From an uncultured Clostridia bacterium (GTDB lineage: Bacteria; Bacillota; Clostridia; Oscillospirales; Acutalibacteraceae), in the NCBI GenBank assembly GCA_946497265.1, contig CAMMKL010000136.1, positions 1-6,053 on the forward strand: a DNA stretch of 6,053 bases. Direction: 5' to 3'. The notes beneath the pieces were generated by a model. The model searched no databases, was not told the DNA's origin, and was given only the letters and a program-made list of their open reading frames with translations. Made by a program: the position numbers and the translations under genes. Shown here piece after piece: positions 1 through 5,946 of this stretch. Position 1 is the stretch's first letter. Every line of letters begins with the position of its first letter.

Positions 1-6
1 CATTGA

Positions 7-1089
7 CTAAACGGGCTCGGCGACGTCCCTTTCCTATGTACACAAGACCGCCAACCCGCAGGGCACGCCCATCCCGCCCTGAACAAGGGGTACCAGCTGC
101 TGCTGGAAAAGCCGATTTCCCCCTTCTTAGCAGATTGCCGGGCTATCGCTGAAACAGCCCGGGAATATAAGCGTCGGGTTGTCGTTTGTCATGTGCTGCG
201 TTACACCCCTTTTTATCAAAAAATCAAAGAGATCATACAAAGCGGGCGTATCGGTGAGGTCATCGCCATTCAAGCCACGGAAAATGTCGCCTACTGGCAT
301 CAGGCGCACAGCTTTGTGCGTGGGAATTGGCGTAATTCGGACACCAGCAGCCCCATGATTTTACAAAAATCCTGCCACGATATGGATATCCTTCTTTGGT
401 TGGCCGGAAAATCCTGTAAAACGGTTTCTTCTTTTGGCAGCCTTACCCATTTTCAAGAAAAAAATGCGCCCGAAGGTTCTACCGAACGCTGCACGCAGGA
501 CTGCCTGGTAAAAGAGAACTGCCCATACAACGCCGAACGCTTCTATCTGACCGAAGGTGTTCGAAAAGGGAAAACCGATTGGCCGATCAATGTGCTGTCC
601 ATGCATCCCACAGAGGTTTCCATCCGTTCTGCACTGGAACATGGCCCGTATGGACGCTGCGTTTATCGCTGCGACAACAACGTGGTAGACCATCAGGTGG
701 TCAATTTGGAATTGGAAGATCATGCTACCATCAGCTTTACCATGTGCGCCTTTACCAGCAAAAACCAACGGTATGTAAAAGTAATGGGCACACACGGCGA
801 TATAGAAGCGGATATGAACACCAATCTCATTGAATTGGATATCTTTGGAAAACAGCATGAGTTGATTGACGTCAGCGCTTTATCGGACGATTTCAGCGGG
901 CATGGGGGCGGCGATAACCGCATGATCCGTGACCTGATTGACCAGATACACGATGATCGCCATTCCTCCAGCGCTTTGTCCTCCATCGAGCAATCAATGG
1001 AAAGCCATTATGTCGCGCTTGCCGCGGAATATTCCCGTCTTCACGATGGGCAAAGCGTCGATCTGCAAAAATTCGTCTCCGACCGGTAA
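7..1089 (+). CDS. Gfo/Idh/MocA family NAD(P)-dependent oxidoreductase, 5' partial
   Basis: This is the 3' part of a gene for a cytoplasmic sugar- or inositol-type dehydrogenase; the substrate cannot be told from sequence. The frame is open from base 7. It shows the end of the Rossmann fold (FLCTQDR near 31-51), the hallmark EKP with the predicted catalytic lysine (106-114) and VVVCHVLRYTP (178-210). A KSCHDMDIL segment (367-393) carries the usual substrate-site residues. The C-terminal GHGGGD (898-915) and SIEQSMESH are typical of the family. Five cysteines cluster in the C-terminal domain (codons 490, 502, 520, 658, 670). The N-terminal nucleotide-binding GxGxxG part lies beyond the edge. 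The GTG at 193 is internal, because conserved sequence continues upstream of it. A TGA at 4-6 and odd residues in the first 80 bases suggest poor sequence at the contig end rather than a true truncation. A strong hairpin follows 69 bases after the stop. Family is certain, substrate unknown. Confidence 0.93.
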   Translation, partial: LNGLGDVPFLCTQDRQPAGHAHPALNKGYQLLLEKPISPFLADCRAIAETAREYKRRVVVCHVLRYTPFYQKIKEIIQSGRIGEVIAIQATENVAYWHQAHSFVRGNWRNSDTSSPMILQKSCHDMDILLWLAGKSCKTVSSFGSLTHFQEKNAPEGSTERCTQDCLVKENCPYNAERFYLTEGVRKGKTDWPINVLSMHPTEVSIRSALEHGPYGRCVYRCDNNVVDHQVVNLELEDHATISFTMCAFTSKNQRYVKVMGTHGDIEADMNTNLIELDIFGKQHELIDVSALSDDFSGHGGGDNRMIRDLIDQIHDDRHSSSALSSIEQSMESHYVALAAEYSRLHDGQSVDLQKFVSDR

Positions 1090-1158
1090 AGGGGCCGCCA
1101 AGCTCCAACACCCTAAGCCCCATCGCAACATTTTCAACTCTGCATCTAATTAAGCATT

Positions 1159-1197
1159 ACGGCCCCGCTCCCGTTAACATGGGAGCGGGGCCGTTTG
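1159..1197. terminator. Strong GC hairpin between convergent genes
   Basis: A perfect 14-bp stem (1159-1172 with 1181-1194) encloses the 8-base loop GTTAACAT. It lies 69 bases past the oxidoreductase stop and also downstream of the convergent permease gene. The T-tract is poor on both strands (only TTT on plus), so termination is inferred from stem strength and position. It may act in both directions. Confidence 0.7.
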
Positions 1198-1264
1198 CAT
1201 GCTGTTGGTTGTGTAACCGTTTAAAATCAACTACCTGCTATTGCTTTCTTTGCAGCCGCATTCG

Positions 1265-1290
1265 CTGGCCTGATAATGGTCAGTTTTTTT
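1265..1290 (+). terminator. Possible weak second terminator
   Basis: A 6-bp stem (1265-1270 with 1278-1283, one G-U pair) with a 7-base loop is followed directly by seven T residues. It has the layout of an intrinsic terminator on the plus strand and could back up the stronger hairpin, which lacks a T-run. The short stem makes this uncertain. I see nothing else in the rest of 1195-1333. Confidence 0.35.
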
Positions 1291-1333
1291 CCTTTACACC
1301 ACACCGGATTCCGTTATCATTCCATTCCCTTTC

Positions 1334-2275
1334 TCAGTTCCTTTTCTCCGGCTTGCTTCTTTCTTTTTGAGGCAGGTTCACAATCAAAATCCCTGTGCAA
1401 ACAGCAGCTAACGCCAATACAATTTTCCAATCGAAGGCCTCCCCAAGCAGTATGACTGATAACAGCACCCCAAAAACAGGCGTTAAAAAATTATAAACAG
1501 AAATTTTCCCTACGCTGTTGTTTTTGAGCAATACCGTCCAGAGGGTAAAGGCCACTGAAGACAACAAAGCCAAATATGCAAGCAGCCAGAACGCCTGAGC
1601 GGAAGGAATGATAAGTTTAGCTCCCCCCAACAAACCTACTAATACCAATATCATTCCGCCGAGCAGCAGCTGCCAGCCTGTCACCACCATGCTGTCCTCC
1701 TTGGCGGCCGCTTGTTTGCTGATAATGGAACCCACTGCGAACGACGCCGCTGCCATGATTAGGAATCCTTCACCGACCAACGTAAAACCGCCGCTAAAAC
1801 CGCCGCCCAGGTTGATGAGCACCACGCCTGCAAATCCCAGCAGGCAGCCCGACCCTTTCCGCAGCGTCAGGCGGTCGTCTTTGTACACAAAATGCGCCAA
1901 TAAAATGGCCATTAAGGCTGCCGTGGCGTTGATAATCGCGCTCTTCATTGCCGTAGTATGCGACAGCCCTATGTAAAAAAACAGATACTGCACCGCCGTC
2001 TGCACAAAACCAAGGGCCGCAATATCCCCTAACGCTTCCTTACGGGGCAAGGGAAAACGCCTTTGTATCGCCCAGCTTGCCACCAGCACCAACAGACCGG
2101 CCAGCGCAAACCGGGCGCCGGCAAATAATAATTTATCAAAAACTGCATCTTCCCCTATACCAAAGGCTTGGTATCCCATTTTGACAACCGGGTGTGCACT
2201 GCCCCATAGCAAGGTACTCAGCACCGCCAGCGGCAAGATTACCATTGGTTTTTGTAACAGACCTTTGTTTTCCAT
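1334..2275 (-). CDS. DMT superfamily permease (EamA domains)
   Basis: A 313-residue integral membrane protein of the drug/metabolite transporter superfamily. It has two tandem EamA repeats, at about residues 14-157 and 168-300, and roughly ten hydrophobic segments, for example 12-30, 48-68, 108-128, 198-217 and 284-301. The LLWGSAHPVVK stretch in the first helix is typical of EamA proteins, and the C-terminus is a short basic tail (ERSKPEKRN). Length is normal for the family. The cargo cannot be predicted, since members export amino acids, metabolites or drugs. The ATG start is supported by AAGGAG (2286-2291) ten bases upstream. The gene begins 41 bases after the corA-like stop on the same strand with no hairpin between, so co-transcription is likely. 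Family is sure, substrate unknown. Confidence 0.93.
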   Translation of the reverse strand: MENKGLLQKPMVILPLAVLSTLLWGSAHPVVKMGYQAFGIGEDAVFDKLLFAGARFALAGLLVLVASWAIQRRFPLPRKEALGDIAALGFVQTAVQYLFFYIGLSHTTAMKSAIINATAALMAILLAHFVYKDDRLTLRKGSGCLLGFAGVVLINLGGGFSGGFTLVGEGFLIMAAASFAVGSIISKQAAAKEDSMVVTGWQLLLGGMILVLVGLLGGAKLIIPSAQAFWLLAYLALLSSVAFTLWTVLLKNNSVGKISVYNFLTPVFGVLLSVILLGEAFDWKIVLALAAVCTGILIVNLPQKERSKPEKRN

Positions 2276-2316
2276 GCTTTCTTTGCTCCTTCTATTTTTT
2301 TGAAATCTGATGCTTG

Positions 2317-3216
2317 CTATAATTTTTTCTTTTTAATATACAAAAAGCAAAGTGTCAGCACAAGTGCGCAAAGAAGCATCACATACAAATAACCGAACCG
2401 CCAGGTAAGTTCCGGCATGTTTTGAAAATTCATCCCATACCAACCGGTAACCAAGGAAAGCGGCAAAAAAACCGAGGTGATTACCGTCAAAAGTTTCATG
2501 GTTTTATTCAGATTAATATCCACCTGGGATTGATACGACTCGTAGCTGCGCGCTACGTCTTCCCGCAAATTTTCAACTGTGTGCAACAGGCGTTCTACCC
2601 GCGCGGTATATCGTTGAAACGGCCTTAAAAGATCAGCGCCCAACAATCCGTTATCATTTTCTTCCATCCGTTCCGCCACATCCAAAAGCTGTTCATAATA
2701 CTTCTTGTACGCCGCCAATTCACGACGCAAGGTAAGGAACCGGCCTTGACAGCCACCAATGTTCCCCTGCATGACACGATTTTCCAAATCTGCAATGATA
2801 TCTTCGAAATCCATCAGCTTTTCCATGTCGTCTTTTATCAAAGCGGAAAAAAATGCATGGAGTATATGGGATTGGTTTAGCCCTTTCACAGCTCTTTCCG
2901 TATATCCGTTTAAAAACTGCTGTAGGCGCGGAAGAATATCACAAACAAATACCATATAGCCCGTAAAGATATAAATTCCCAACCTGCCGGAACCACCGCC
3001 CCGCCATGACTCCGGCAGGTTGAGCAAAATAAAGTCATATCCTTCAAAGGGTTCCAGCTTGGCAGGGCCGCGCATAGCGCATTCCTTTTTGGTAACAGGA
3101 GCAACCGGAAGCATGAGGTGATCCCATTCTATGGGCAAACAAACCAAAATGCCGGTCTTTTCTAATAAAGGGGCGCTTGGTTTCAGTTTATCATCCTGTA
3201 TGCAATAACGTAACAT
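2317..3216 (-). CDS. corA: CorA-family divalent cation (Mg2+) transporter
   Basis: A 299-residue inner membrane channel of the CorA family, normally a pentamer that takes up Mg2+ (some relatives move Co2+, Ni2+ or Zn2+). The signature YGMN lies at residues 260-263 (GMN at 2428-2436), at the end of the first of two C-terminal helices (about 238-258 and 277-296), and the tail is the usual basic KKKK. The MPEL loop between the helices is the expected periplasmic/extracellular selectivity loop. The N-terminal 230 residues form the cytosolic domain, with charged, helix-rich sequence around 120-235. The length is slightly shorter than the roughly 316 residues of the enterobacterial protein but usual for Clostridia. 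GGGAGG (3228-3233), eleven bases upstream, supports the ATG. It is the first gene of a likely two-gene unit with the DMT permease. The upstream region is long and unexplained, and I found no M-box there. Confidence 0.93.
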   Translation of the reverse strand: MLRYCIQDDKLKPSAPLLEKTGILVCLPIEWDHLMLPVAPVTKKECAMRGPAKLEPFEGYDFILLNLPESWRGGGSGRLGIYIFTGYMVFVCDILPRLQQFLNGYTERAVKGLNQSHILHAFFSALIKDDMEKLMDFEDIIADLENRVMQGNIGGCQGRFLTLRRELAAYKKYYEQLLDVAERMEENDNGLLGADLLRPFQRYTARVERLLHTVENLREDVARSYESYQSQVDINLNKTMKLLTVITSVFLPLSLVTGWYGMNFQNMPELTWRFGYLYVMLLCALVLTLCFLYIKKKKL

Positions 3217-3257
3217 TGCTTTCCCAACCTCCCATCAAAGCAAGGCGTTTCTATGGT

Positions 3258-3279
3258 ACGAACCGATTTGAACGAACCG
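3258..3279. repeat. Direct repeat ACGAACCG x2 in the corA leader
   Basis: Two identical 8-base copies (3258-3265 and 3272-3279) sit 14 bases apart, start to start, about 40-60 bases upstream of the corA start codon. They could be an operator or part of an RNA leader. The spacing is not a whole number of helical turns, and such short repeats can arise by chance. Confidence 0.45.
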
Positions 3280-3386
3280 TTGCATCCAAACATTTTTTGG
3301 AAACAAGCCGTATTATCCCTTAGCATTCCCAGCCGAAACGTCTTTCCAAACTTTGTATATCTTCTTATTTTTATCGTTATTAGAAC

Positions 3387-3448
3387 CAATTTGATTTTTA
3401 GGGGACAAAAAATGACAATTTAAGGCCATACTTCCCACAATTTGATTT
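3387..3448. repeat. Direct repeat CAATTTGATTT x2
   Basis: Two exact 11-base copies lie at 3387-3397 and 3438-3448, 51 bases apart, with a partial copy (CAATTT, 3415-3420) between them. The second copy overlaps the spacer of the predicted plus-strand promoter at 3434-3462. The placement between corA and the candidate RNA gene would suit a regulator binding site shared by both, but this is inference. Confidence 0.5.
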
Positions 3449-3462
3449 ACTTGTGCTATACT
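3434..3462 (+). promoter_or_regulatory. Predicted extended -10 promoter for the structured RNA
   Basis: TATACT (3457-3462) is preceded by TG plus one base (3454-3456), an extended -10. Seventeen bases upstream is CCCACA (3434-3439), matching the last three bases of TTGACA. Predicted initiation at about 3468-3470 coincides with the first base of the first stem of the downstream RNA candidate, which supports this strand and position. Confidence 0.5.
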
Positions 3463-3468
3463 TAAACA

Positions 3469-3762
3469 CGTCGAGAGGCAATGGAAACTCTCTCCTAAAG
3501 ACAAACGCCTTTCGACAGTGGGTTGACATCTTTTTCCCCGCTTTTCTTCTTTTTCATTTACGGGACGCCCCCCGTAAATTTCTGAGTGCCGGGTGTGGTT
3601 TCCACTCTGGAAACCACCGGCCTCAGACCTTAAAATTGTTTACAAGTCCCAAGGAGTAATCTCTTCTTACAAACTCCCTTAAACGGAAGGAGCCTTTCCC
3701 CTAAGGTTCTTTCCAGAAAAACGGCCAACAGCCCGATTACCGGTATGTTGGCCGTTTTTCTT
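3469..3762 (+). ncRNA. Candidate structured non-coding RNA, family not recognised
   Basis: About 290 bases without a convincing reading frame but full of hairpins. Stem 1 is 10 bp, 3470-3479 with 3507-3516, one G-U. A U/C-rich linker (about 3529-3555) follows. Stem 2 is 9 bp and perfect, 3556-3564 with 3571-3579. Stem 3 is a long rod: 3581-3586 with 3622-3627, 3588-3591 with 3618-3621 and a perfect 10 bp, 3595-3604 with 3608-3617, closed by a CTC loop. A weaker hairpin covers about 3651-3680. Stem 4 is 10 bp, 3685-3694 with 3705-3714, two G-U. A terminator ends it. All three G-U pairs become A-C mismatches on the minus strand, so the plus strand is the likely RNA strand. Stem 1 can be displaced by a GAGAG/CTCTC pairing (3473-3477 with 3488-3492). 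It does not match what I know of 6S, SRP, RNase P, tmRNA or common riboswitches. No gene follows the terminator on this strand, so a trans-acting RNA is more likely than a leader. Confidence 0.5.
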
Positions 3763-3764
3763 TT
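3717..3764. terminator. Bidirectional intrinsic terminator
   Basis: A perfect 14-bp stem (3717-3730 with 3746-3759) has A5 at the left foot and T5 at the right foot, plus CTTTT beyond it on the plus strand. The 15-base loop can form an inner 3-bp CCG/CGG stem. On plus it would end the candidate RNA; on minus it lies 28 bases past the GNAT stop codon and would end that transcript. Confidence 0.88.
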
Positions 3765-3787
3765 GTCCATGGACCCTCCCTGTCCCC

Positions 3788-4564
3788 TTAATACGATACC
3801 ACGTAAGTAACATAGGCCTTATCGAAACAATATCCCAGCTTCTCCGCCAGTGCAAGCGAAGCGCGGTTAGCGGCATCCCAGCTTGGATACAGCCCCCGGC
3901 CAAGGCATTCCAAAATCAAACGCGCCGAACAGGCTTTGGCAAGCCCTTTCCGCCGGAAATCGGGATGGGTATCTACCTCGATTTCAATCCCACCCCGAAA
4001 AACGGTATACGAAGAGGCTCCGCTTACCACCCGGTTTTGATACAGCACCGCAAACCCCAAGCCCCGCTTGTTGTAATCCGCTTCATCAACAAATTGGGAG
4101 CAAAAATCAGCCGACCAGTCTTCCTCAAGCACGGTTTGATACAACCCCTTTGCAATGGGTCTGCACACGTAACCCGGGGGAAGCTGTCCGGCATATTGTT
4201 CCAATCGGCTGAAGTCAAAGCTTTTTGTCTTTTTTAAAGCGTAACGTTCCGTTTTCTTCGCCTTCCTCCCATAGGCATTCTCTATTTTCCTACACCAATC
4301 TTCATCGGGAGGAACCAGCAGGCAAAACGGGGAGTGAGTTTCTCCGGGAAGCTCTCGAATCAACGCCTCGGCGCCATCGGCTTCGCTGTTTCCTGCAAAA
4401 AAACAGAAGTCTCCGGTTATAATCCCAGCGCACAGGGGGTTCTTTGCTGTATCCGCCCAAGCGCGCCCCATTTCCCCTTGCAGGCAAGACCAAATCATAG
4501 ATTCTTCCATACCCGTAAACAAGGGGGTTATCCCAGGCATTTTTTCTTGCGATATCAAAACCAT
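3788..4564 (-). CDS. GNAT-family N-acetyltransferase (ZmaR-like)
   Basis: A 258-residue cytoplasmic protein resembling the Firmicutes GNAT group that includes zwittermicin A resistance protein ZmaR. The N-terminal half (1-130) is the poorly conserved non-catalytic part. The C-terminal half carries the acetyl-CoA site. Motif A is the strand EIEVDTHPDF followed by RRKGLAKA (residues 204-211), the pyrophosphate-binding R/Q-x-x-G-x-A loop. Motif B is DAANRASLALAEKLGY (230-245). Length agrees with the group. The acceptor substrate is unknown; resistance, small-molecule or protein acetylation are all possible. The ATG is supported by AGGAGG (4570-4575) five bases upstream and by a good promoter at 4624-4652. 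The gene stands alone and is divergent from the C39-like lipoprotein gene. Family is firm, role is not. Confidence 0.88.
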   Translation of the reverse strand: MVLISQEKMPGITPLFTGMEESMIWSCLQGEMGRAWADTAKNPLCAGIITGDFCFFAGNSEADGAEALIRELPGETHSPFCLLVPPDEDWCRKIENAYGRKAKKTERYALKKTKSFDFSRLEQYAGQLPPGYVCRPIAKGLYQTVLEEDWSADFCSQFVDEADYNKRGLGFAVLYQNRVVSGASSYTVFRGGIEIEVDTHPDFRRKGLAKACSARLILECLGRGLYPSWDAANRASLALAEKLGYCFDKAYVTYVVSY

Positions 4565-4623
4565 GCCTGCCTCCTATGGCTTTGCTTTTCTCTTGCTGCC
4601 CTTTATGTTTCCCATAATAAATT

Positions 4624-4652
4624 ATTATAACATCGTTCCGCCAATAGTGCAA
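4624..4652 (-). promoter_or_regulatory. Promoter of the GNAT gene
   Basis: Read on the minus strand, TGTTATAAT is a perfect extended -10 (TATAAT at 4624-4629, TG at 4631-4632). TTGCAC (4647-4652) lies 17 bases upstream as a partial -35. Initiation would be near 4617, leaving a leader of about 53 bases with the ribosome site at 4570-4575. Confidence 0.7.
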
Positions 4653-4857
4653 TCTGAAAAGACGTCCGTCCAAATAAACGTCGGCCGGTAGATGGTATCA
4701 AATAAAAGTGCCACTAGCTTAATGAGCACAAGCGTATCCGTACAAGAGTGCATCCCACACCAAATCATGGAGACATCTTACAACAATTTTACAGTTTTAA
4801 GACAACAACAAGGGGACTTTATGATGATATGTGCCCTATACTTTTCTAGGGATCCAG
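4653..4857. other. Intergenic region between divergent genes, no gene seen
   Basis: This holds most of the 374-base gap between the GNAT and lipoprotein genes. It is AT-rich with no strong hairpin or clear repeat. A 21-codon frame (4821-4886) begins with ATG five bases after AAGGGG and ends before the lipoprotein gene. It could be a leader peptide but overlaps the likely promoter, so I do not call it. Confidence 0.4.
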
Positions 4858-4887
4858 TTTACTTAGCGGGTTCCCAACCCTTATGAT
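4858..4887 (+). promoter_or_regulatory. Possible promoter of the C39-like lipoprotein gene
   Basis: TTTACT (4858-4863, four of six matches to TTGACA) and TATGAT (4882-4887, five of six matches to TATAAT) are 18 bases apart. Initiation near 4894 would give a leader of about 45 bases. It is a plausible but not strong match. Confidence 0.4.
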
Positions 4888-4925
4888 CGTTTCAAAAGCC
4901 GAACCATCCTCAAACAAATGAAACT

Positions 4926-4930
4926 GGAAG
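4926..4930 (+). promoter_or_regulatory. Ribosome binding site that decides the lipoprotein start
   Basis: GGAAG lies eight bases before the ATG at 4939. The earlier in-frame ATG at 4918 has no purine-rich site before it (CCTCAAACAA). Starting at 4939 also gives a clean signal peptide, MKKT followed at once by the hydrophobic core. Confidence 0.6.
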
Positions 4931-4938
4931 TGTATCGT

Positions 4939-5670
4939 ATGAAGAAAACCGTTTCTCTCCTCCTACTGATTGCCTTATCCTTATTTACTTCCTGCACAAT
5001 GGAAGCCGCGCCATCGTCCACGTCTCCATCAGCCCTATCCATCTCACAATCCGACTCCAGCTTCGGACCTGTGCAGATATCCGTTCCCTACCTTTCCCAA
5101 GAAGAGGTTTTACCCACCGGATGTGAAATCGTCAGCGCCATGATGCTGTTACGCTTTTACGGGCATCCCATCTCACTGGACGAAATGCTTGCCCACATTC
5201 CCAATCAAATGCTCACGCAACGAGACGGCGTGCTGTATGGGCCCCATCCGGACCAGGCTTTTGTAGGCGACCCTCGCACCCCAAACGGATACGGGTGCTA
5301 TCCTCCCGTATTATGCAAAGCGCTGCAAGAGATTTTAGGGGATTCTTTCCTTGTAAAAAACACAACCGGGATCTCTTTGCAGGCGCTGACAAACCGGTAT
5401 CTTTCGGCGGGCGTCCCGATCCTTCTCTGGGCGACCATCGATATGAAACCTACCGCTCCAGGTAACCGCTGGATCATCGAATCCACCGGGGAAGAATTTG
5501 TTTGGCTCAAAAATGAACACTGCCTGGTACTAACCGGTTATGACAGCGATTACTATTATCTAAATGACCCTTATAACGGAAATGGAGAAATTCAAGTCCG
5601 GAAAGAACTGTTGCAAAAGCGGTTTGATTCGATGGGAAAGCGCTCCCTAGTGGTACAAAAGCTTCCGTAA
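4939..5670 (+). CDS. Lipoprotein with C39-like cysteine peptidase domain
   Basis: A predicted membrane-anchored surface lipoprotein of 243 residues from the ATG at 4939. The signal peptide is MKK, then a Leu-rich core, then the lipobox FTSC, with the lipid-modified Cys at 19. A Ser/Pro-rich linker (about 20-42) follows. Residues 45-240 fit the Peptidase_C39_2 (papain-like) fold. Likely catalytic residues are Cys62 in PTGCEIVSAM, His194 in NEHCLVLTGYD and Asp210 in LNDPYNG, with Gln54 in YLSQ as the oxyanion partner. All are present, so it should be active. Unlike bacteriocin-exporter C39 peptidases it has no ABC or membrane domain. The substrate is unknown; a cell-wall or peptide-processing role is a guess. 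The next clear terminator downstream is at 5880-5920, so the transcript probably runs through the region after it. Family call is strong. Confidence 0.9.
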   Translation: MKKTVSLLLLIALSLFTSCTMEAAPSSTSPSALSISQSDSSFGPVQISVPYLSQEEVLPTGCEIVSAMMLLRFYGHPISLDEMLAHIPNQMLTQRDGVLYGPHPDQAFVGDPRTPNGYGCYPPVLCKALQEILGDSFLVKNTTGISLQALTNRYLSAGVPILLWATIDMKPTAPGNRWIIESTGEEFVWLKNEHCLVLTGYDSDYYYLNDPYNGNGEIQVRKELLQKRFDSMGKRSLVVQKLP

Positions 5671-5700
5671 TGCCTGTCATATCTCATTCCTTATCAATAG

Positions 5701-5922
5701 CAGTCATTCTTACAATCTAGGAGGAACCTTGTTACTAACGAATGGATTCTTCTTAATTTAACCACCTCAAAAGATGAAATCTATCGCTTTTTCTACACTC
5801 GTAAGAGCACGGATCAACAGGGGAAACGTCTGAGCATTCCTATCCTCCTTAATGCCACCGTGTATTTGCAACCAAAGAAGGGCGGTGGATCGCGTTTCCG
5901 GCGATCCGCCGCCCTATTTTAA
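5701..5922 (+). pseudogene. Open frame with strong ribosome site but no start codon; possible gene remnant
   Basis: The plus-strand frame is open from 5701 to a TAA at 5920-5922. AGGAGG (5719-5724) lies exactly six bases before codon GTT (5731), where a start is expected. A single change from GTG to GTT would explain the missing start. The sequence from there reads VTNEWILLN, with IYRFFYTRK and IPILLNATVYLQ further on, fairly protein-like. However, its last 14 codons are the terminator hairpin, so any real protein would have ended earlier or the frame is chance. In the other frames, TTG at 5729 gives only 10 codons and ATG at 5742 only 4. I do not recognise a family. It may be a decayed small gene behind the lipoprotein gene, or plain untranslated RNA. 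Confidence 0.3.
5880..5920. terminator. Intrinsic terminator between convergent genes
   Basis: A 14-bp GC-rich stem (5880-5893 with 5901-5914, one U-G pair on plus) has a 7-base loop followed by TATTTT. It would end the lipoprotein transcript on plus. On minus it starts about 27 bases past the stop of the edge gene and is followed by TTCTTT, so it may serve both. The wobble pair favours the plus strand. Confidence 0.85.
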
Positions 5923-5946
5923 AAAGAGGTGAAAGAGAAAAAAGCT

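Noticed and set aside
361..858. 165-codon minus-strand frame opposite the oxidoreductase
   Set aside because: It is the antisense image of a conserved gene, with no ribosome site and no domain.
1608..1976. 122-codon plus-strand frame opposite the DMT permease
   Set aside because: It is antisense to a clear EamA gene and has low-complexity composition produced by the hydrophobic codons on the other strand.
3523..3552. Perfect -35 box TTGACA at 3523-3528
   Set aside because: No -10-like hexamer follows at 16-19 bases; the region downstream is a pyrimidine run.
3453..3659. 68-codon plus-strand frame starting at GTG
   Set aside because: Its start lies inside the predicted -10 region, there is no ribosome site, and the sequence is explained better by RNA stems.
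3217..3716. M-box (Mg2+) or other known riboswitch upstream of corA
   Set aside because: The minus strand lacks the conserved M-box core, and I could not match the fluoride, NiCo or Mn (yybP-ykoY) patterns.
4692..4886. 64-codon plus-strand frame in the divergent intergenic region
   Set aside because: No ribosome site at the first ATG, no recognisable protein features, and it overlaps the likely lipoprotein promoter.
4918..4938. Upstream ATG as the lipoprotein start
   Set aside because: It has no ribosome site and would put an acidic residue and extra sequence before the signal peptide; the ATG at 4939 fits better.
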